A stretch of DNA of 64,000 nt from assembly GCA_025200525.1 (NCBI GenBank), contig CM045770.1:122303429-122367428 (forward strand), read 5' to 3'. Positions within the stretch are counted from its first letter, which is position 1, and each line of letters begins with the position of its first letter. Made by a program: the position numbers and the translations under genes. Source of the stretch: Camellia lanceoleosa (lineage: Eukaryota; Streptophyta; Magnoliopsida; Ericales; Theaceae). Below are positions 19,782-33,150 of the stretch, in pieces. The notes beneath the pieces were generated by a model that was not told where the DNA came from, did not search any database, and was given only the letters and a program-made list of their open reading frames with translations.

Positions 19782-20961
19782 CACTACAACAAAAAGCACT
19801 TTTGGCGACCAAAATTGCATTTTTCATCGCTGAAAGTAGTAGAATTGGCGACTAAAATGGAATTAGTCGCCAAAATTGATCACTTTTGCCGACTAAAAGA
19901 GTTTAGTCGCCAAATATAAGGGTATTAGCGACTAAAAGGCAGTTTAGTCGCCGAATGTAGGGGTTTTAGCAACTAAAGGTTGTTTAGTAGCCAAAAGTCA
20001 CGGTTTTTGGCGACTAAAAATGATTTAGTAGCCAAAAGTGATGGTTTTGGCGACTAAACGGCAGTTTGGTCGCCGATTATAGGTGTTTTGCCGACTAAAA
20101 ACAATTTAGTCACTGAAAGTGAAGCTTTTTGGTTACAAAAAAACCTTAGTAGCTAAAGGTCAAGAATTGCCGACTAAAATGCAGTTTAGTCGCCCAAAGT
20201 AGAGGTTTTAGCGACTAAAATTCAGTTTAGTCGCCAAAAGTGCTATCCTTAGGCGGGATTTAATTCTTTTAGCGACAGAAAACAAATTAGTAGCCAAAAA
20301 AATGGAGAATTGGACTAAAATTCAGATTTAGTCGCCAAAAGTGCTATCCTATTTTTTTGAGTAAATAGTTTATTTTTTACATAAAATATATTAAATAAAA
20401 ATAATTATTTTTATATATATAATTTTGTATTAATACCAGTCAATATAGTATATAAATAATAAATGTTGCATTAATATTCATGTGATGTTGTAGTGGCGTA
20501 GTGGGGAGAAAGTGTTGGTAAAGGTTGAGAATGTTGGGACGTTGCGGGTTCGAAACTTGGGACCAGCAGAGGCAAATTTTTTTTTTTTCTTCTGAAAAAT
20601 GGTTTTGGCGACTAAAGTCTGTGGTCGCCGAAAGGTATACTTTTTGGCGACGAAAAGTTTAGTCGGCAAACTTTTAAATAATAATAAAAAAATCAGTATT
20701 GGTGACTAAAAGTTTAGTCGCGAAATGTATAATTTCCAAAAATGGAATTGCATTTCGCAACAAATTCTTTCGTCGCTGAAGACCTATATATTGCCGACTA
20801 ACAGTTTTTTAGTCGCCAAAGGTATTCGCGACCATGTATTCGCGACAAAATCGGCGACTAAAAGTTTTTGTCGGGGAAAGTGAAAATTCAACATTTGGCG
20901 ACTAAAAAAGGACTTTTGGCGACTAAAAATTTAGTCGCCAAAGGTGTTTTTTCTTGTAGTG
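19782..20961. mobile_element. CACTA MITE (non-autonomous), 1180 bp
   Basis: The termini CACTACAACAAAAAGCAC and, inverted at the right, CACTACAAGAAAAAACACC are CACTA-superfamily terminal inverted repeats, with a 3-bp duplication TAT on both sides (19779-19781 and 20962-20964). The whole element consists of alternating GGCGACTAAA and TTTAGTCGCC words, tens of copies in both orientations, the sub-terminal motif type that CACTA transposases bind. No coding capacity is present. Element A inserted at its left terminus: the first base of CACTA is the last base of the ATATC duplication. Confidence 0.9.
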
Positions 20962-21157
20962 TATAATTAAACTTATATAAAAACTAATTCTAAGTTTACA
21001 CAAATATATATATATATAATTTTGTATGATTTTTTATTAACTCTTTATACTTTTTGTAATTTTTTATTTTTTTTCAATCTTTTGAGGCCAATTTATAAAT
21101 TAATGAAAACTTTTGGTTCACAAGGCTTGATGAGATGTTTGGTTTGGTGAGATGTAA
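20962..21157. other. AT-rich flank, no gene seen
   Basis: The first ~35 bp continue the open minus-strand frame of the viral remnant; the rest is AT-rich and unassigned. Confidence 0.4.
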
Positions 21158-21174
21158 GGTTCCAACGTATAATT

Positions 21175-21469
21175 TTTTTTTTTTTTTTTTTGATCATGAA
21201 AAAAGGGGATCTGAGGTGTCATCACGCCCCCTGTGGGCCCTAACCCTAGGGTAACCGGTTGCTAGTTAGGAATTAACCCCCACCATGTGGGGGACCCACC
21301 ACCAGGGCACTGTGTGGAGCTCACCTACGCGCCGCAGGCCGCCGAGGGTTCGAACCAGAGTACAGAGGGGGGATCTCCAAAGAGAACACTTCCACACTCC
21401 CCCCAAGATTCGACCCTGGGTCAACCTGAAGAGACCAGGTGCTTTCTCCACCAGGCCACCACCCCTGGT
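21175..21469 (-). mobile_element. tRNA-derived SINE, about 295 bp
   Basis: The minus strand starts at 21469, has a box-A-like GTGGCCTGGTGGAGAAAGC, a box-B-like GGGTCGAATC about 35 bp on and a second GGTTCGAACCC, and ends in an A tract (plus-strand T run 21175-21191). A 17-bp direct repeat GGTTCCAACGTATAATT flanks it exactly (21158-21174 and 21470-21486). Boxes A and B form the internal RNA polymerase III promoter. The long perfect duplication suggests a fairly recent insertion. Confidence 0.88.
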
Positions 21470-21486
21470 GGTTCCAACGTATAATT

Positions 21487-24479
21487 CGGGCAGCCCATTT
21501 TCGGTTGATGAGGATTTATTGTAGTATCAAAATACATTGGCTGCTACATGGCAGATAATCCGGTGCTATATTTTTTTTTTTTTTTTTTAAGGAAGGAAAG
21601 ATTCCCCGACACACCATAATATTTGGTACAACCTGTCACAACTTAAAAAATAAATAAATAACCTGTCACACCTTATCCCCACTGCACTGCCAAGATTTTG
21701 CAAAAAAGTGGTTCGTGTGGGAGCCTTGCTACCAATTGCCAAACATTATGATCACCTCCACCATAAATCATAGTGAGGACTCAATTTTGTAACCTATAAC
21801 TAATGAACAACAATAATAATATTGAGGATATGTCTACTTCATAATGTTATTTCATAATTATTTATAAGTGATAGTGATTTATAAAATTTTATTATTTGAT
21901 CACAAATTAAAAAGAAAGATTTACAATGTGAGATAAATATCAAATTAAGTGTTTAATTTCTATCATTTGATTGGATGACTTAGTTAAAAAGACCCGGCCA
22001 ATTTGGACTATAGAGAACAATTTTTATGTCATGAGTTGTAATACCGATCGAGTAACTCATTCATTTAAAAAAATTAAATTGATTGAATATCGATAGTCCT
22101 ATAATTGGTAGTTTCAATTTTTAAAGATAAAATGTGATATGATCAGATAGTTTTAAGTATTCAATTAATCTAATTTTTGTACGAATGATCTGTTTAACGA
22201 GTTTTACAAGTTAATCAATTTAAAATGTCCAAACAGATTCAGAGTAAGCCAACAACCATGAAAACTAGATCATTCAATTTCTAAACATTAGATTGGAGAT
22301 AAATTGGATTCTAAATCAAAATATATGAGAGTGGTTGTATATCTCATAATAATCAGCACCAACATTTACCCTACTAACCTTTTAATATTTTTGGACCAAA
22401 CCCTCTAATCAATTGGAAAGAATCAAAACCCTAATAATAATGTTATTGACATTGTATATCATGTATATTGCAATAGTGTGGGGACAGATGGGTGAGTTGT
22501 TCAAATTGATGGAACATGGATTTGGTCACAACTTTGTAGTAAAAATCTACACCAAATCAACACACGATTGATATGAAAAAATAGTTTGATTCTATTGGTA
22601 CATATATATTGTTTCTATTAATGCTCCCAAAGGAGTATTTAGTGATCCAATTGGGTTAGAGATATTTGCTTGATTTCTTGTGTTTTGAAAGTAACAAATG
22701 AGAAGCTTTCACACCACTATCAAATGGTAACTTCTCATGTACACACACAAAACAACAATTATAGTTGAAATAAAAACAAGCGTTGGCATTGAAAGTTGTT
22801 TTCAGTCACCTTCTAGAGTTTAAATTGAAAGGAACTTCTTATAAATGACTGCCAAAAACTTGAAAAATGTTTTAAACCAACAAGTTGGTTCCAACACAAA
22901 AAAAAAAAAAAATTTGTCATTTGATTTTCTTACATGCAATTAATAGTGCAATGTTACAGACTATCTCACACCAATTTAGGTCCTTTCCATACAAATAAAA
23001 CCATAATGGAATCAGCTTGGCTCCATGTTTTTGTTGTATTTGTTTCATTGTTGGAGGAAATATAGAATGGCAATTTTCAATTGTTTGATTATTTGTTTTC
23101 TTGTACATTAGCTTTCAAAGTTGAGAGGAAGATTTTCAAAAAATCTAGGGACACATTATTAACAAACATTTCAAAGATGTTTGGAAAAAATAAAAGAAAT
23201 TTCTTGAAAATTCGTAAGTAAAAACTCCCAAAATTTACTAGAAGAAAAAGCTTTTCATAACCGTTTTTTTTTTCTTCATTTAAATTTTCTTGAAGCCATT
23301 TTTCATGATAATACCTCTAGATTTCGAAATAGAGAAGCATTTAATGCCTAGTTGTGCTCATCTAATTTACTAACCAGCTAACATCCTACTTAGGGCAAAA
23401 AACAAATACTAACATTTTAGAGAACAATTCATGAAAATTATACACTTGTCACTTCTCACTAATTCTCCTAAATGTTTTTGAACTCTGATTTCAATTTTTT
23501 TCCCTTTTTTATTATTTAAAATTAGGTATTCTTTAGAAATAGTGGTTGTACTTGGTGCACTGAGCTCCCACTCAAAGAAAAATCTAAGAGATCTAATAGG
23601 TAGACAACCTTACCTCCTCATATTTTTATGGAGAGCCTAATACTCATGTCTCATACCCTTGCCACAAGATTTGAGTGCATATATAGTAATTGCCAACACC
23701 CTAGGTCACAAAACATCTAGTATTTGTAAAAAAAAAAAAAAGCATATAACTATTTTCCCATGGACTAAATTAACCCAAATTAAGTGGGTTCGAGGTGTAT
23801 TTGACATTGATGTGTCTGAATAAATATGAAAAGAGATTGGAGGAGGACAAAAATAGCAAATTATGGATGCAACACAAACCTTGCTTTCATGAATAATATC
23901 TTAGACCTAATTTGAAATGGGATGGACATGTAAAAAAAAATTTAAATGTAATTGAATCCAGTGTGAACCACTTTGCGGTTGCTAATGATTTGTTGGTCAA
24001 AGGGTACATAGTTGGAGACTTGCCGAATGACGTAATTACATAAGTTCAGAAGAATTACGAGTCATGATACAAAAATGTTTAAAATCAGAACAACATAAAG
24101 CACAATAACAATTTGCTAAAGTTGTTATATGTTGTACAAACATGCCATCAAAACGTGCACTAACTTGTTATTTAGATCAGAGAGTCCCTTTAGAAAGCCC
24201 CATTATGAGTACAAGTAGAAAAGTTATTATATGAGAGTGTTAAAGGCCACATATGTGGCTTCTTTCTTTGTTTCTTTATTTTCTTTCTCTTTCTTTTTTT
24301 TTTCTTTCTTATTTATTTATTTTTGTTTTTAAAATTTGAATCAATTGGTACTAGTCACTAGTCACTCTGTTCTATCTTTGGACAAGAGTGTATATCAAAG
24401 CATGCCACAGTTAGATTCCATTTGTTCACCTTCAAAATTTCATGATCACTATGACCCTAACAATGTTTGGAAGACATTC
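21487..24479. other. AT-rich intergenic DNA, no gene seen
   Basis: About 3 kb with A/T runs (for example T tract 21571-21588) and short repeats but no open frame with recognisable domains, no terminal repeats that I could pair and no RNA gene. Confidence 0.6.
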
Positions 24480-26876
24480 TGTAACGCCCTTAAAATAAAC
24501 TCATAAACCAACCAATATTAGCATGCTCAAACATAAGAGAATAAAGCATAATTATATTTCATCAGAGTATCTCTTACAAATGTATTACATGTTGACAACA
24601 AAAGTAAATGCCCTATGGGCTTATAACTTTCCAAGTCAACACTTGGGTTACAAAAAGTGAGTACTAACTCAGAATACAGAATAAGCCCTTGGCTTGATAT
24701 ACACGTAATACAGCAAAATTAACAAAAGAAGAGTCTTCAACTCTCACAACCAACCAAACTAAGATCTCGGAGGGCGCATAATACCTGAACCTGAAAATAA
24801 TGTCCGATATAGGGTGAGCCAACGCCCAGTAGAGATATGCTAAACATAGTATGAACAATAACTAAAATGTTAGCAATTGATAAATGCTCAACTCATACAC
24901 GACAACTTATAACACATTTCAGTTCCATGACTATTATGTCCATGTCCTATTTCTGTTTCCAATTCTTATTTGATTCCCAATTCATGACAATGGTCCAGAA
25001 CCTAGCCAAGCAATTTAAAGGAGGTCACCTCTCCTACCAACAGTATTTCTATTTCAGTTGTAGTAATAACTCATATTAAACATTTCATATTTCATAATAG
25101 ATACACATTTTAGTGCTATATCAATCTCAGACAAAACATTTCCATACTTCACAAATGATACACATGTTAGTGTTGTATCTATGTCAAACAAAACACTTCT
25201 ATACTTTATAAATGATACACATGTTAGTACTGTATCAATATCAAACAAATCCAGTTTAAAGGTCCATCCCCCATCTTCCAATAAACCGTGGAGTACATTC
25301 CCCATCTCTTCCCACACAAAACAAAGTATATAAGCAATTATCATATACATGTTTTACAAATGATACACATTGTAGAGCTGTATCAATAACACATAAAAAC
25401 ACTTCTATGCTTTAACAATGATACACATTGTAGTGCTGTATCAATAACAAACAAAATCCGATTTAGAGGTCCATCCCCCATCTTCCAATAAATCGTGGAG
25501 TACATCCCCCATCTCCTCCCACACAAAACAAAGTATATAAACAATTATCATATACAAATTCAATCAATCAATGCACATTGTGGTGCTGTATTATACCAAC
25601 CGCCATATTCAATAGCATACTCAACTGATTAGTTTTAGTTTGCCTAATCATCATGCATTATCTACAACAATCAAGATTACCCTCCACCGGTAGCCCAAAG
25701 CAATTATTTCTAAATAGATAATAAATGCGTTAACAGATAAATTGTCAATGTTTTCAAAAGTGAGTGATTAATGAAACCCAACTCCGCCGTTCCCTCTCAT
25801 AATGAGCCAATTTAATTATATTCAACTCAATTTCATGTCTCCACAACAAATGTCATTAATTACACTAATGACCCAATATACCCAAACATGGCATTTTCCT
25901 CCTTTCTCTTAATATTGACCTAAAGGTCCAAATATTACTAACAACATCAACAATCTCTATTTAGACCCAAAACACGTAAGGATGAGTCAAATAAACAAAC
26001 CCCTCTTTTCAGTCTAGTAGATTTCAAAACCCTAACTTCCAAGATCAAACCATTTATACAAAATGCTCAAAATTTATGTTAAAGCACATAAGAATGAGTA
26101 GGAATCCCTACCTCAAAAGATGAAACCCAAAGGAGATGATGAAGATTTCCGAAATGCTCCAAATCAAGAAATTCTCGAATTCATAGGAAGCCCACACCAA
26201 GCTCTACAACATTTACAAAGGCACCAAGGGAGTAGATCACTCTAACTAGATCAATCCCTAGAGAGAAGGTATTTTCTAGAGAGAGGAGCTCTCAAAAATC
26301 AGTTTTTGGGAAAGTAAGAGAGAGAAAGGAAGTTGAAAAAGTGATTTAAAATCACCCAGCTGATATCTAATATACGACTCTCCAGCTCGAGCGGAGAACA
26401 GGACGCTTGAGCGTCAAGCACAAAAATTGGATCCACTTGAGCGCAAAGGGAAAGACGCTCGAGCATAGATTACCCCATTCCAGAACTTTTACAGACAATG
26501 AACTACCCGCTCGAGCGCCAAGGCACCCGCTCGAGCGCGACACGCTCGAGTGTAAGGAATCCCGCTTGAGCATAAAAAACACACCTGCAGAAGTTTTGCA
26601 GAGGCACGCAATCTTTGAGTAAAACCCCGCCGGCGCAAGAAGAAGCTCGGCGGACAACCAAAATCAAACTCCGCCGGCAAAGGAACCTCGGCGCACCAAA
26701 GATCTGGGCATCAAGGTATGAGACTAAAGCTCAACCAACCTGTTCGAAACACGCCCAATATATCCTGAAACTCAAACATGCGGAATTAAAGGACAACAAC
26801 AAGATATACAACCACTAACTCCACGGAACCTAAGTCCGGAATACAATAAAGAGAGAGAAAAATCGGGATCGCTATA
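24480..26876 (-). mobile_element. Solo LTR of a Tekay-type element (element C)
   Basis: TGTAACGCCC...GCTATA termini identical to elements A and B, 2397 bp, flanked by the duplication CATTC (24475-24479 and 26877-26881), with no interior attached. This is the product of LTR-LTR recombination. It carries the CTCGAG palindromes (26385-26590), the GAGGTAGGGATTCC box (26116-26103), two copies of the TTTA-hairpin block (about 25250 and 25455) and several diverged 'gatacacatgttagtgctgtatca' repeats (25090-25450). It is a different subfamily from A and B by sequence. Confidence 0.93.
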
Positions 26877-26881
26877 CATTC

Positions 26882-27457
26882 AGTTGTTCATGGACCTATA
26901 AATCTATCTCAAGATTTTGTCCATTAATCCATATTATTATTCTTATCATTGTTTTTATTATTAGCGACAACTGAAAATTCAAATGGAGATCACACAAACA
27001 ATCAAAATTCGAAGGTTATGTAGTGTTGGAAAATAATTTGTAACATGTTAGTGACATCTTTGTTCGTTTACAAATAATTTGAAGAAACAAGAGTATTCAT
27101 ATTCCATAAATATGCTATAGTTGTTCAAGAATTATGAAAATATTTTGAAAATTATTGATTCAAATGCAATGTACTTGAATCACATGTTGATAAAGTTAAT
27201 AGTGTCACAATGCTTGAAGTACTAAGAAATGATATTAAGAGTGGTTGTATTGTATGATACTTGTTTTAAATGTAGGACATAGCTTTACAAGTGTACTATA
27301 CAAAGAGGTGTTTCATAAAACTAATAATTATTGTCTAAACAATTACTTTTTGTTACCATTATTCTTATTAGATATGCTGATGACAATTGGAATCTTATTA
27401 TTGTCATTATTCTTATACTTGTTTTTAGGGATGTATGGCATTAGGCCTATGGATTAT
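26882..27457. other. AT-rich intergenic DNA, no gene seen
   Basis: The stretch lies between solo LTR C and tandem element B. No domain or repeat structure was recognised. Confidence 0.6.
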
Positions 27458-29402
27458 TGTAACGCCCTCAAAATGCAACCCATTAAATATAAAACAAAAC
27501 ATGCATTATTAAAAGAAAGCATTTTATTACATCAATCATCCGAGTCTTATGAAATGAAATACCATAATAAATGCCCTAAAGGCTTACATCTTGCCAAGCC
27601 AATACTTGGACACAATTCACTGAGTTCTAACTCAGAAACAGATAAAGCCCTAGGCTTGAAAGATTACATTATTCAAATAAAACAAATAAAAGTAAATAAA
27701 CAAATCTTCAAGTCCAATCCTCACAAGCTATGTCCTTGGAGGAGTGAACCACCAACTCGAAAAATAAAGTTCCCATATAGGGTGAGCCACAGCCCAATAG
27801 AGAAATACTAAACCAATCATAAGAATTAACTAAAGTATTAGCATCTGATACATGGTTAACACACTATAATCAAGTGACAATATTCATGACACGAATGTCT
27901 ACACTGCCTATGACACATTGTCTATGGCACATTTTACTTCCCACTTATGGCTCAGAACTTGGCCAAATAACTCAACAGGACTTCATCTTTTATTATCATT
28001 ACTTTCAATTCAACAGGAATAACAATTCAAGTTAGACCTAATCATAACAAATACACATGTTGGTATTGTATCAATCATAATCAATTCACTTCCATACTTC
28101 CCTACTGATACACATTTTAGTGATGTATCATAACAACAATAAATAGACATATGCCTATTAATCAATAAGCACACATAAGAGTGATGCTACTGGAGTCCAT
28201 CCCCTATCTCCTCCCAATAAATCCGGTTTAGAGGTCCATCCCCTATCTTCCCCTAAACCGTGGAGTTCATCCCCTATCTTCTCCAAACGACATGCATATG
28301 CAATGAAACACGCAATTGCCATATACAACACATAATTAATACACAAATGTTCTGTATTAACTCAACGGTCAAACAATTGACCCAATTCCAGTTATGCCTA
28401 AGCCGCATGCAAGGTCTACAACAATCAATGGCTATCCTCCACCGATAACCCAAAACAGTTATTTCTAAGCGAGAAATAAATACATCAATGAATGTAAATT
28501 CAACATTCCCAAAGGTAAATATTTAAACCACCCAATCCCATGAATTAAACCAAATTCCACTTTGTTCCTTTAAATTAATTACACAAATTAATCTAAACCA
28601 AAACCCTAAGGTTTCTTCCAAAATTACCAAACTACCCCCACATATCGAAATTACCAAACTACCCCCATATACCAAAATACCAACACTTAGGATTAAAGCG
28701 TATAAATGGAGTAGGAAATCCCTACCTCGAAGGAAGAACCCAAAGGAGAAGATGAAGAAGATGCTCGAAACTCCAAAATGCTCCAAATCAACAACTGCTC
28801 AGATTAAATGAAAGCCCTCACTCTCCTCTATCTTATTTGTAAAAGAACTAGGTAGAAACACACCCTAACTAGATCAAACCTAGGAGAAAAGGTGTTTAGA
28901 GAAGAAGAAAAGCGTCGGACTTTAGGGTTTGGGATCAAAAGAATGAGAAATCGCCTAAAATCCCGGCTGCGTTTAAATCGGACAGGCTCGCTCGGCGAAG
29001 ACAGTCGCTCGCCGACCAGACACAAAACATAACTCGCTCGGCGAAAAGAAGCTTGCTCGAGCCAAAGACAAACCAGCTCGGTCCAGCGAAGGAAAGCTCG
29101 CTCCAGCCAACAAATCGCCTCAGGTCAGCATCGACGCAACCCTCGCCGAGAAGAAAGGTTCGCTCGGCGATTTAACCAAAGAAGGACCTCGCCGGCGAAG
29201 AGAAGCTCGCCGAGACCAAGCTAAAAACTGAACATCAAGAATTGGTTTCTAGACTCAACCAACCTGTAATCAACCTGCCCAAAACATCTTATAACCAAAG
29301 AATAAGGAATCAAGGACAACAACGACAATAATATGGCAACGGAATCCACGGAACATAAGTCCGGATACAATACTCAAATGGGAAAAGACCGGGGTCGCTA
29401 TA
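27458..29402 (-). mobile_element. Element B left LTR (3' LTR)
   Basis: The LTR is 1945 bp and has the same termini and box order as element A LTRs but is a distinct, shorter subfamily. The palindrome array (28980-29220) is degraded in this copy: many CTCGAGCGA words have lost bases (CTCGGCGA), unlike the two other LTRs of the same element. Confidence 0.92.
28717..28735 (-). promoter_or_regulatory. Splice-donor-like box in element B left LTR
   Basis: The minus strand reads CTTCGAG|GTAGGGATTTCC; identical in the middle (36052-36066) and right (43415-43430) LTRs. Confidence 0.35.
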
Positions 29403-29420
29403 ACCTCCCCCCCCTTAAAA
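29403..29420 (-). other. Polypurine tract, left unit of element B
   Basis: The minus strand reads AAGGGGGGGGAGGT next to the left LTR. In the right unit the same site (36758-36767) is shortened to AAGGAGGT. Confidence 0.85.
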
Positions 29421-29804
29421 GAATTTCGTCCCCGAAATTAAACATGAGTTTGTAAAACAAGTTTTTCTCAATTCCCAATGATATTATAAAACAATAAACA
29501 ACATTTGACCAATATTGGTCACTTCATCTCTTATCAAGAGGCATCTCACAATATGTATAAACCAACGTATATTTCAACCTGCATCTATATTATGCATTAA
29601 TCTTTTCAATGTTAACAATTCCCATATCATATTCAATCTCATGATATAAATAACACATTCAATATATAAATGTTATACTCCACTTCCATAAAAAGGCAAG
29701 TTTCAAAATGTTAACATTAAACCAAAACATTCTCCATGTTTTCCTAACTTAAGACATATATAAAACTCTTAAGTTCAACAATATTACATAATCTAAATAC
29801 AAGA

Positions 29805-30700
29805 TTATAAATCAGTAAACAATCCCGGATATTTCTCACGGACTTCCAACTCACGTTCCCAAGTGGCCTCCTCCACTCCGTGATGCTTCCACAAAACTTT
29901 CACCAAAGGGATGGTTTTGCCACGCAAAACTTGATCCCGCTTATCCAAGACTTGAACCGGTCTCTCCTCATATGAGACATCCTCATCAATAACTAAATCG
30001 TCCAATCCAATACATGTGACGGATCCGCTCATACTCAAGCATACTCACATGAAACACGTCATGAACTCCGGATAATCTGTGGCAAGGCTAAACGATAAGG
30101 TTTCGCCAATCCTCTCAAGGATCTCAAAAGGCCCAATGAACCGAGGGACGGCTTCCGCTCTTCCCAAACCTCATCAACCCTCGTTTGGGTGATATCTTGT
30201 AAAGACATGATCACCCACCTCAAACTCCAAAGGTCTCCTCCTACGGTCGGCATAAGATTTCGACGACTGGTCAGAACCAAATTTCTTACGGATAAGCTCA
30301 ACTTTCTCCGTTGTTTCTCACCAACTCAGGACCCAACAAAGGTGCATCACCCACCTCGCCCAACAAACCGAGATCTACACACGCCATACAAGGCCTCAAA
30401 CGGTGCCATACCGATGCTAGATCGAAGCTATTGTTGTAGGCAAACTCCACTAATGGCAAGTGCCTCTCCCACCCACTAAAGTCGAGAACACAACCTCAAG
30501 CATATCCTCAAGGATTCAATAGTACGCTCGGACGCCCGTCACCGAGGATGATAAGTCACTAAAAGTCAACTTAGTGCCTAAAGCACTCGCAAACTCGCCA
30601 CAACTGGCAAGAAACGAGGATCTCTATCTCGAGACGATCGTCACTTTGGGACCCCGTGCAACCTCACTATGTCCCGAACATACAACTCAAAGAAGATGAT
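29805..30700 (-). pseudogene. Left B unit: integrase C-terminal part and chromodomain, many indels
   Basis: The natural stop is at 29805 (KYPGLFTDL) and the chromodomain-like tail LVKVLWKHHGVEEAT is intact. Upstream the frame changes repeatedly. Comparison with the right unit (37153-37950) shows small losses and gains at or next to CTG/CAG, for example CTCTGCAAACTCTGCC reading CTCGCAAACTCGCC. The damage begins near 30700, where the 614-codon frame to the right ends. Confidence 0.85.
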
Positions 30701-32511
30701 CTCTCAATCTCTAACGCATAGAATGAAGTGCGCCGACTCAACCGATCTACCACCACCCAAATGGCATCACTACCCCGCTGAGTCCTCGGAAGACCCACGA
30801 CGAAGTCCATAGTGACATGCTCCCACTTCCACTCGGCACTAGGCAAGGGTTGCAACAAACCCGCTGGCCTCTGATGCTCGGCCTTCACTTGCTGACAAGT
30901 AAGGCACCTAGATACAAAAGCTGCCACATCTCTCTTCATACCCCGCCACCAGAACTGGCGACTCAAATCCTGATACATCTTAGTACCTCCCGGATGCACC
31001 GCAAGGCGCGAATGATGAAACTCTCGAAGTACCTCCTCTCGGCAAGACTCCGGCACAAACAAACGGTCTCGGTATCTCACACTCAGGTCGGGATACACCG
31101 CCACACCCTTCTCAACCTTCCCATTAGAAATCTTCTCTCGGAGAGATTCTACCTCAAGATTACCCCTCTGAGCCTCTAATACTCGAGTCACAAGTGTAGG
31201 CTGTGCGACAACAGAAAACAAGGCCGCAGCCTCAACGGATTCGCCCAGATGCAAATCAAACTCCCCAACTGCACCTAACATCTCCCACTCCCGGATGGCT
31301 ATACTAGCTAAGTCACCAACAGATTTTCTGCTAAGGGCATCAGCCACAACATTGGCCTTCCCCGGATGATAGTGCAACTCGAAGTCATAATCCTCAATGA
31401 ACTCCATCCACCTCCTCTGCCTCAAATTCAGGTCTTTCTGTGTGAACAAATATTTCAGACTCTTATGATCCGAGAATACCTCGAACCTCTCACCATAAAG
31501 ATAATGCCTCCAAATCTTCAAGGCAAATATCACTGCTGCTAATTCTAAATCATGCGTAGGGTAATTCTTCTCATGAATTTTCAACTGACGTGAGCCATAG
31601 GCAACCACTTTCCCTTCTTGCATCAACACACAACCCAGACCCTCTCGTGAGGCGTCACAGTAAACTGCATAACCCAGCCCTCTCTCCGGAATAATCAAGA
31701 CCGGAGCGGTGGTCAATCTAACCTTCAACTCCTGAAACGACTTTTCACAAGTCTCACTCCAAACAAATTTGACTCCCTTCCGAGTCAACCTAGTCAACGG
31801 TGAAGCTAACCTGGAGAAATCCTTCACAAACCGACGATAATACCCAGCTAATCCCAGAAAACTGCGGATCTCAAACACACTCTTAGGCTGTGCCCAATCT
31901 TGCACTGCCTCGGTCTTGGATGTATCAACCGACACCCCTTCCCCAGAAACTACATGGCCTAAGAACTTCACCTCTTTTAGCCAGAACTCACACTTTCCGA
32001 ACTTAGCATAAAGCTTATGGGCTCTAAGTAACTCTAGCACCACTCTCAAGTGTGTCTCGTGCTCCTCCTCTGAAGGTGAATAAATTAATATGTCGTCCAC
32101 AAAGACGACTACAAAACGATCCAAAAATTCCCGGAAGATCCGGTTCATCAAATCCATAAATACTGCCGGTGCATTGGTGAGCCCAAACGGCATCACCAGG
32201 AACTCATAGTGGCCATACCGCGTACGGAATGCCGTCTTCGGAATATCCTCCTTCCTGACTCTCAACTGATGATAACCCGATCTCAAGTCTATCTTAGAGA
32301 AACAACGGGAACCCTTCAACTGGTCAAACAAATCATCTATACGAGGCATAGGGTACTTATTCTTAACCGTAGCCCGATTCAATTTCCGGTAATCTATACA
32401 CAGTCTCAAAGCACCACCTTTCTTCTTAGCGAATAGGGCCGGTGCTCCCCATGGCGAAACACTAGGACGAATATAGCCCTTATCTAGCAACTCCTGGAGT
32501 TGAACCTTCAA
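30667..32511 (-). CDS. Left B unit: RT, RNase H and integrase N-terminal polyprotein segment
   Basis: This open frame of 614 codons is the best-preserved coding stretch in the window. Order: RT ([47 protein letters not shown] at about residues 145-153), RNase H ([25 protein letters not shown]) and integrase HHCC finger plus VTMDFVVGL with the first catalytic Asp. It starts at an internal Met because the frame is shifted just upstream, between protease and RT. Its last ~25 residues, after VVDRL, are out of frame. It reads without any stop where element A has three CAG-to-TAG changes. Confidence 0.9.
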   Translation of the reverse strand: MKVQLQELLDKGYIRPSVSPWGAPALFAKKKGGALRLCIDYRKLNRATVKNKYPMPRIDDLFDQLKGSRCFSKIDLRSGYHQLRVRKEDIPKTAFRTRYGHYEFLVMPFGLTNAPAVFMDLMNRIFREFLDRFVVVFVDDILIYSPSEEEHETHLRVVLELLRAHKLYAKFGKCEFWLKEVKFLGHVVSGEGVSVDTSKTEAVQDWAQPKSVFEIRSFLGLAGYYRRFVKDFSRLASPLTRLTRKGVKFVWSETCEKSFQELKVRLTTAPVLIIPERGLGYAVYCDASREGLGCVLMQEGKVVAYGSRQLKIHEKNYPTHDLELAAVIFALKIWRHYLYGERFEVFSDHKSLKYLFTQKDLNLRQRRWMEFIEDYDFELHYHPGKANVVADALSRKSVGDLASIAIREWEMLGAVGEFDLHLGESVEAAALFSVVAQPTLVTRVLEAQRGNLEVESLREKISNGKVEKGVAVYPDLSVRYRDRLFVPESCREEVLREFHHSRLAVHPGGTKMYQDLSRQFWWRGMKRDVAAFVSRCLTCQQVKAEHQRPAGLLQPLPSAEWKWEHVTMDFVVGLPRTQRGSDAIWVVVDRLSRRTSFYALEIERSSSLSCMFGT

Positions 32512-32516
32512 CTCAA

Positions 32517-33150
32517 CTAACTTCGGTGGGCGAAGCGGTAAGTGCCATAGAAATCGGCGCCGTCTTGCACTAAATCAATAGAGAACTCAATCTCTCGATG
32601 AGGTGGCAAACCAACAAGATCCTCGGGGAAGACGTCCGGGTACTCACAAACCACCCTCGGTAACACAATCTGGGTCTCATCACACTCACTACTCTCAAAG
32701 CTAGCAAGTAGACTACTAAGCTCATTCCGTCCTCGCGGATCGTACCCTGGTGGCAAAACACTACCAACCCTGTCCCCCAGAAAATGGAAACGTTCTCCGC
32801 TAACTGTACAGCAAGTGACTCTCTGACGGTAGCAATCAATAAATGCTCGGTATGACGATAACCAGTCCATACCCAAAATAACATCGAAGACCTTCATGGG
32901 CATAACCACAAAAGAAAAAGGGATTCTATGATCATCAACCTCTATATCACAACCCCTAACACCTTGTTTCAAAATCAATTCGCCCCCAAGTGGTGACACT
33001 ACACAAATAGGAGATGCTAACTGTGCTAACTCCAACTCCAAAATAGACGCGAATCGGCAGACACAAAGAATGAGATGCACCGTATCGATCAAAACACTAG
33101 CAAGAATTGCAAAACAAGAAGGTACCTCTCTAACCGACGAGCGGCACGAG
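32517..33150 (-). pseudogene. Left B unit: protease domain and RT linker
   Basis: The protease C-terminal half (LELAQLASPICVVSPLGG, FDVILGMDWLSSYRAF) and linker VCEYPDVFPEDLV are readable. The active-site region near 33080 is frameshifted (ATCGATACGG remains at nucleotide level). The end at 32517 is out of frame with the RT segment, so protease and RT cannot be made as one chain. Confidence 0.82.

Noticed and set aside
21340..21469. A tRNA gene suggested by box A and box B motifs
   Set aside because: No cloverleaf can be drawn, the unit has an A tail and a 17-bp duplication, and it is better explained as a SINE.
27245..27811. Plus-strand frame across the left edge of element B; its relatives at 34772-35080 and 42031-42444
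   Set aside because: The repeated part is LTR sequence read antisense, and the frame crosses an element boundary.
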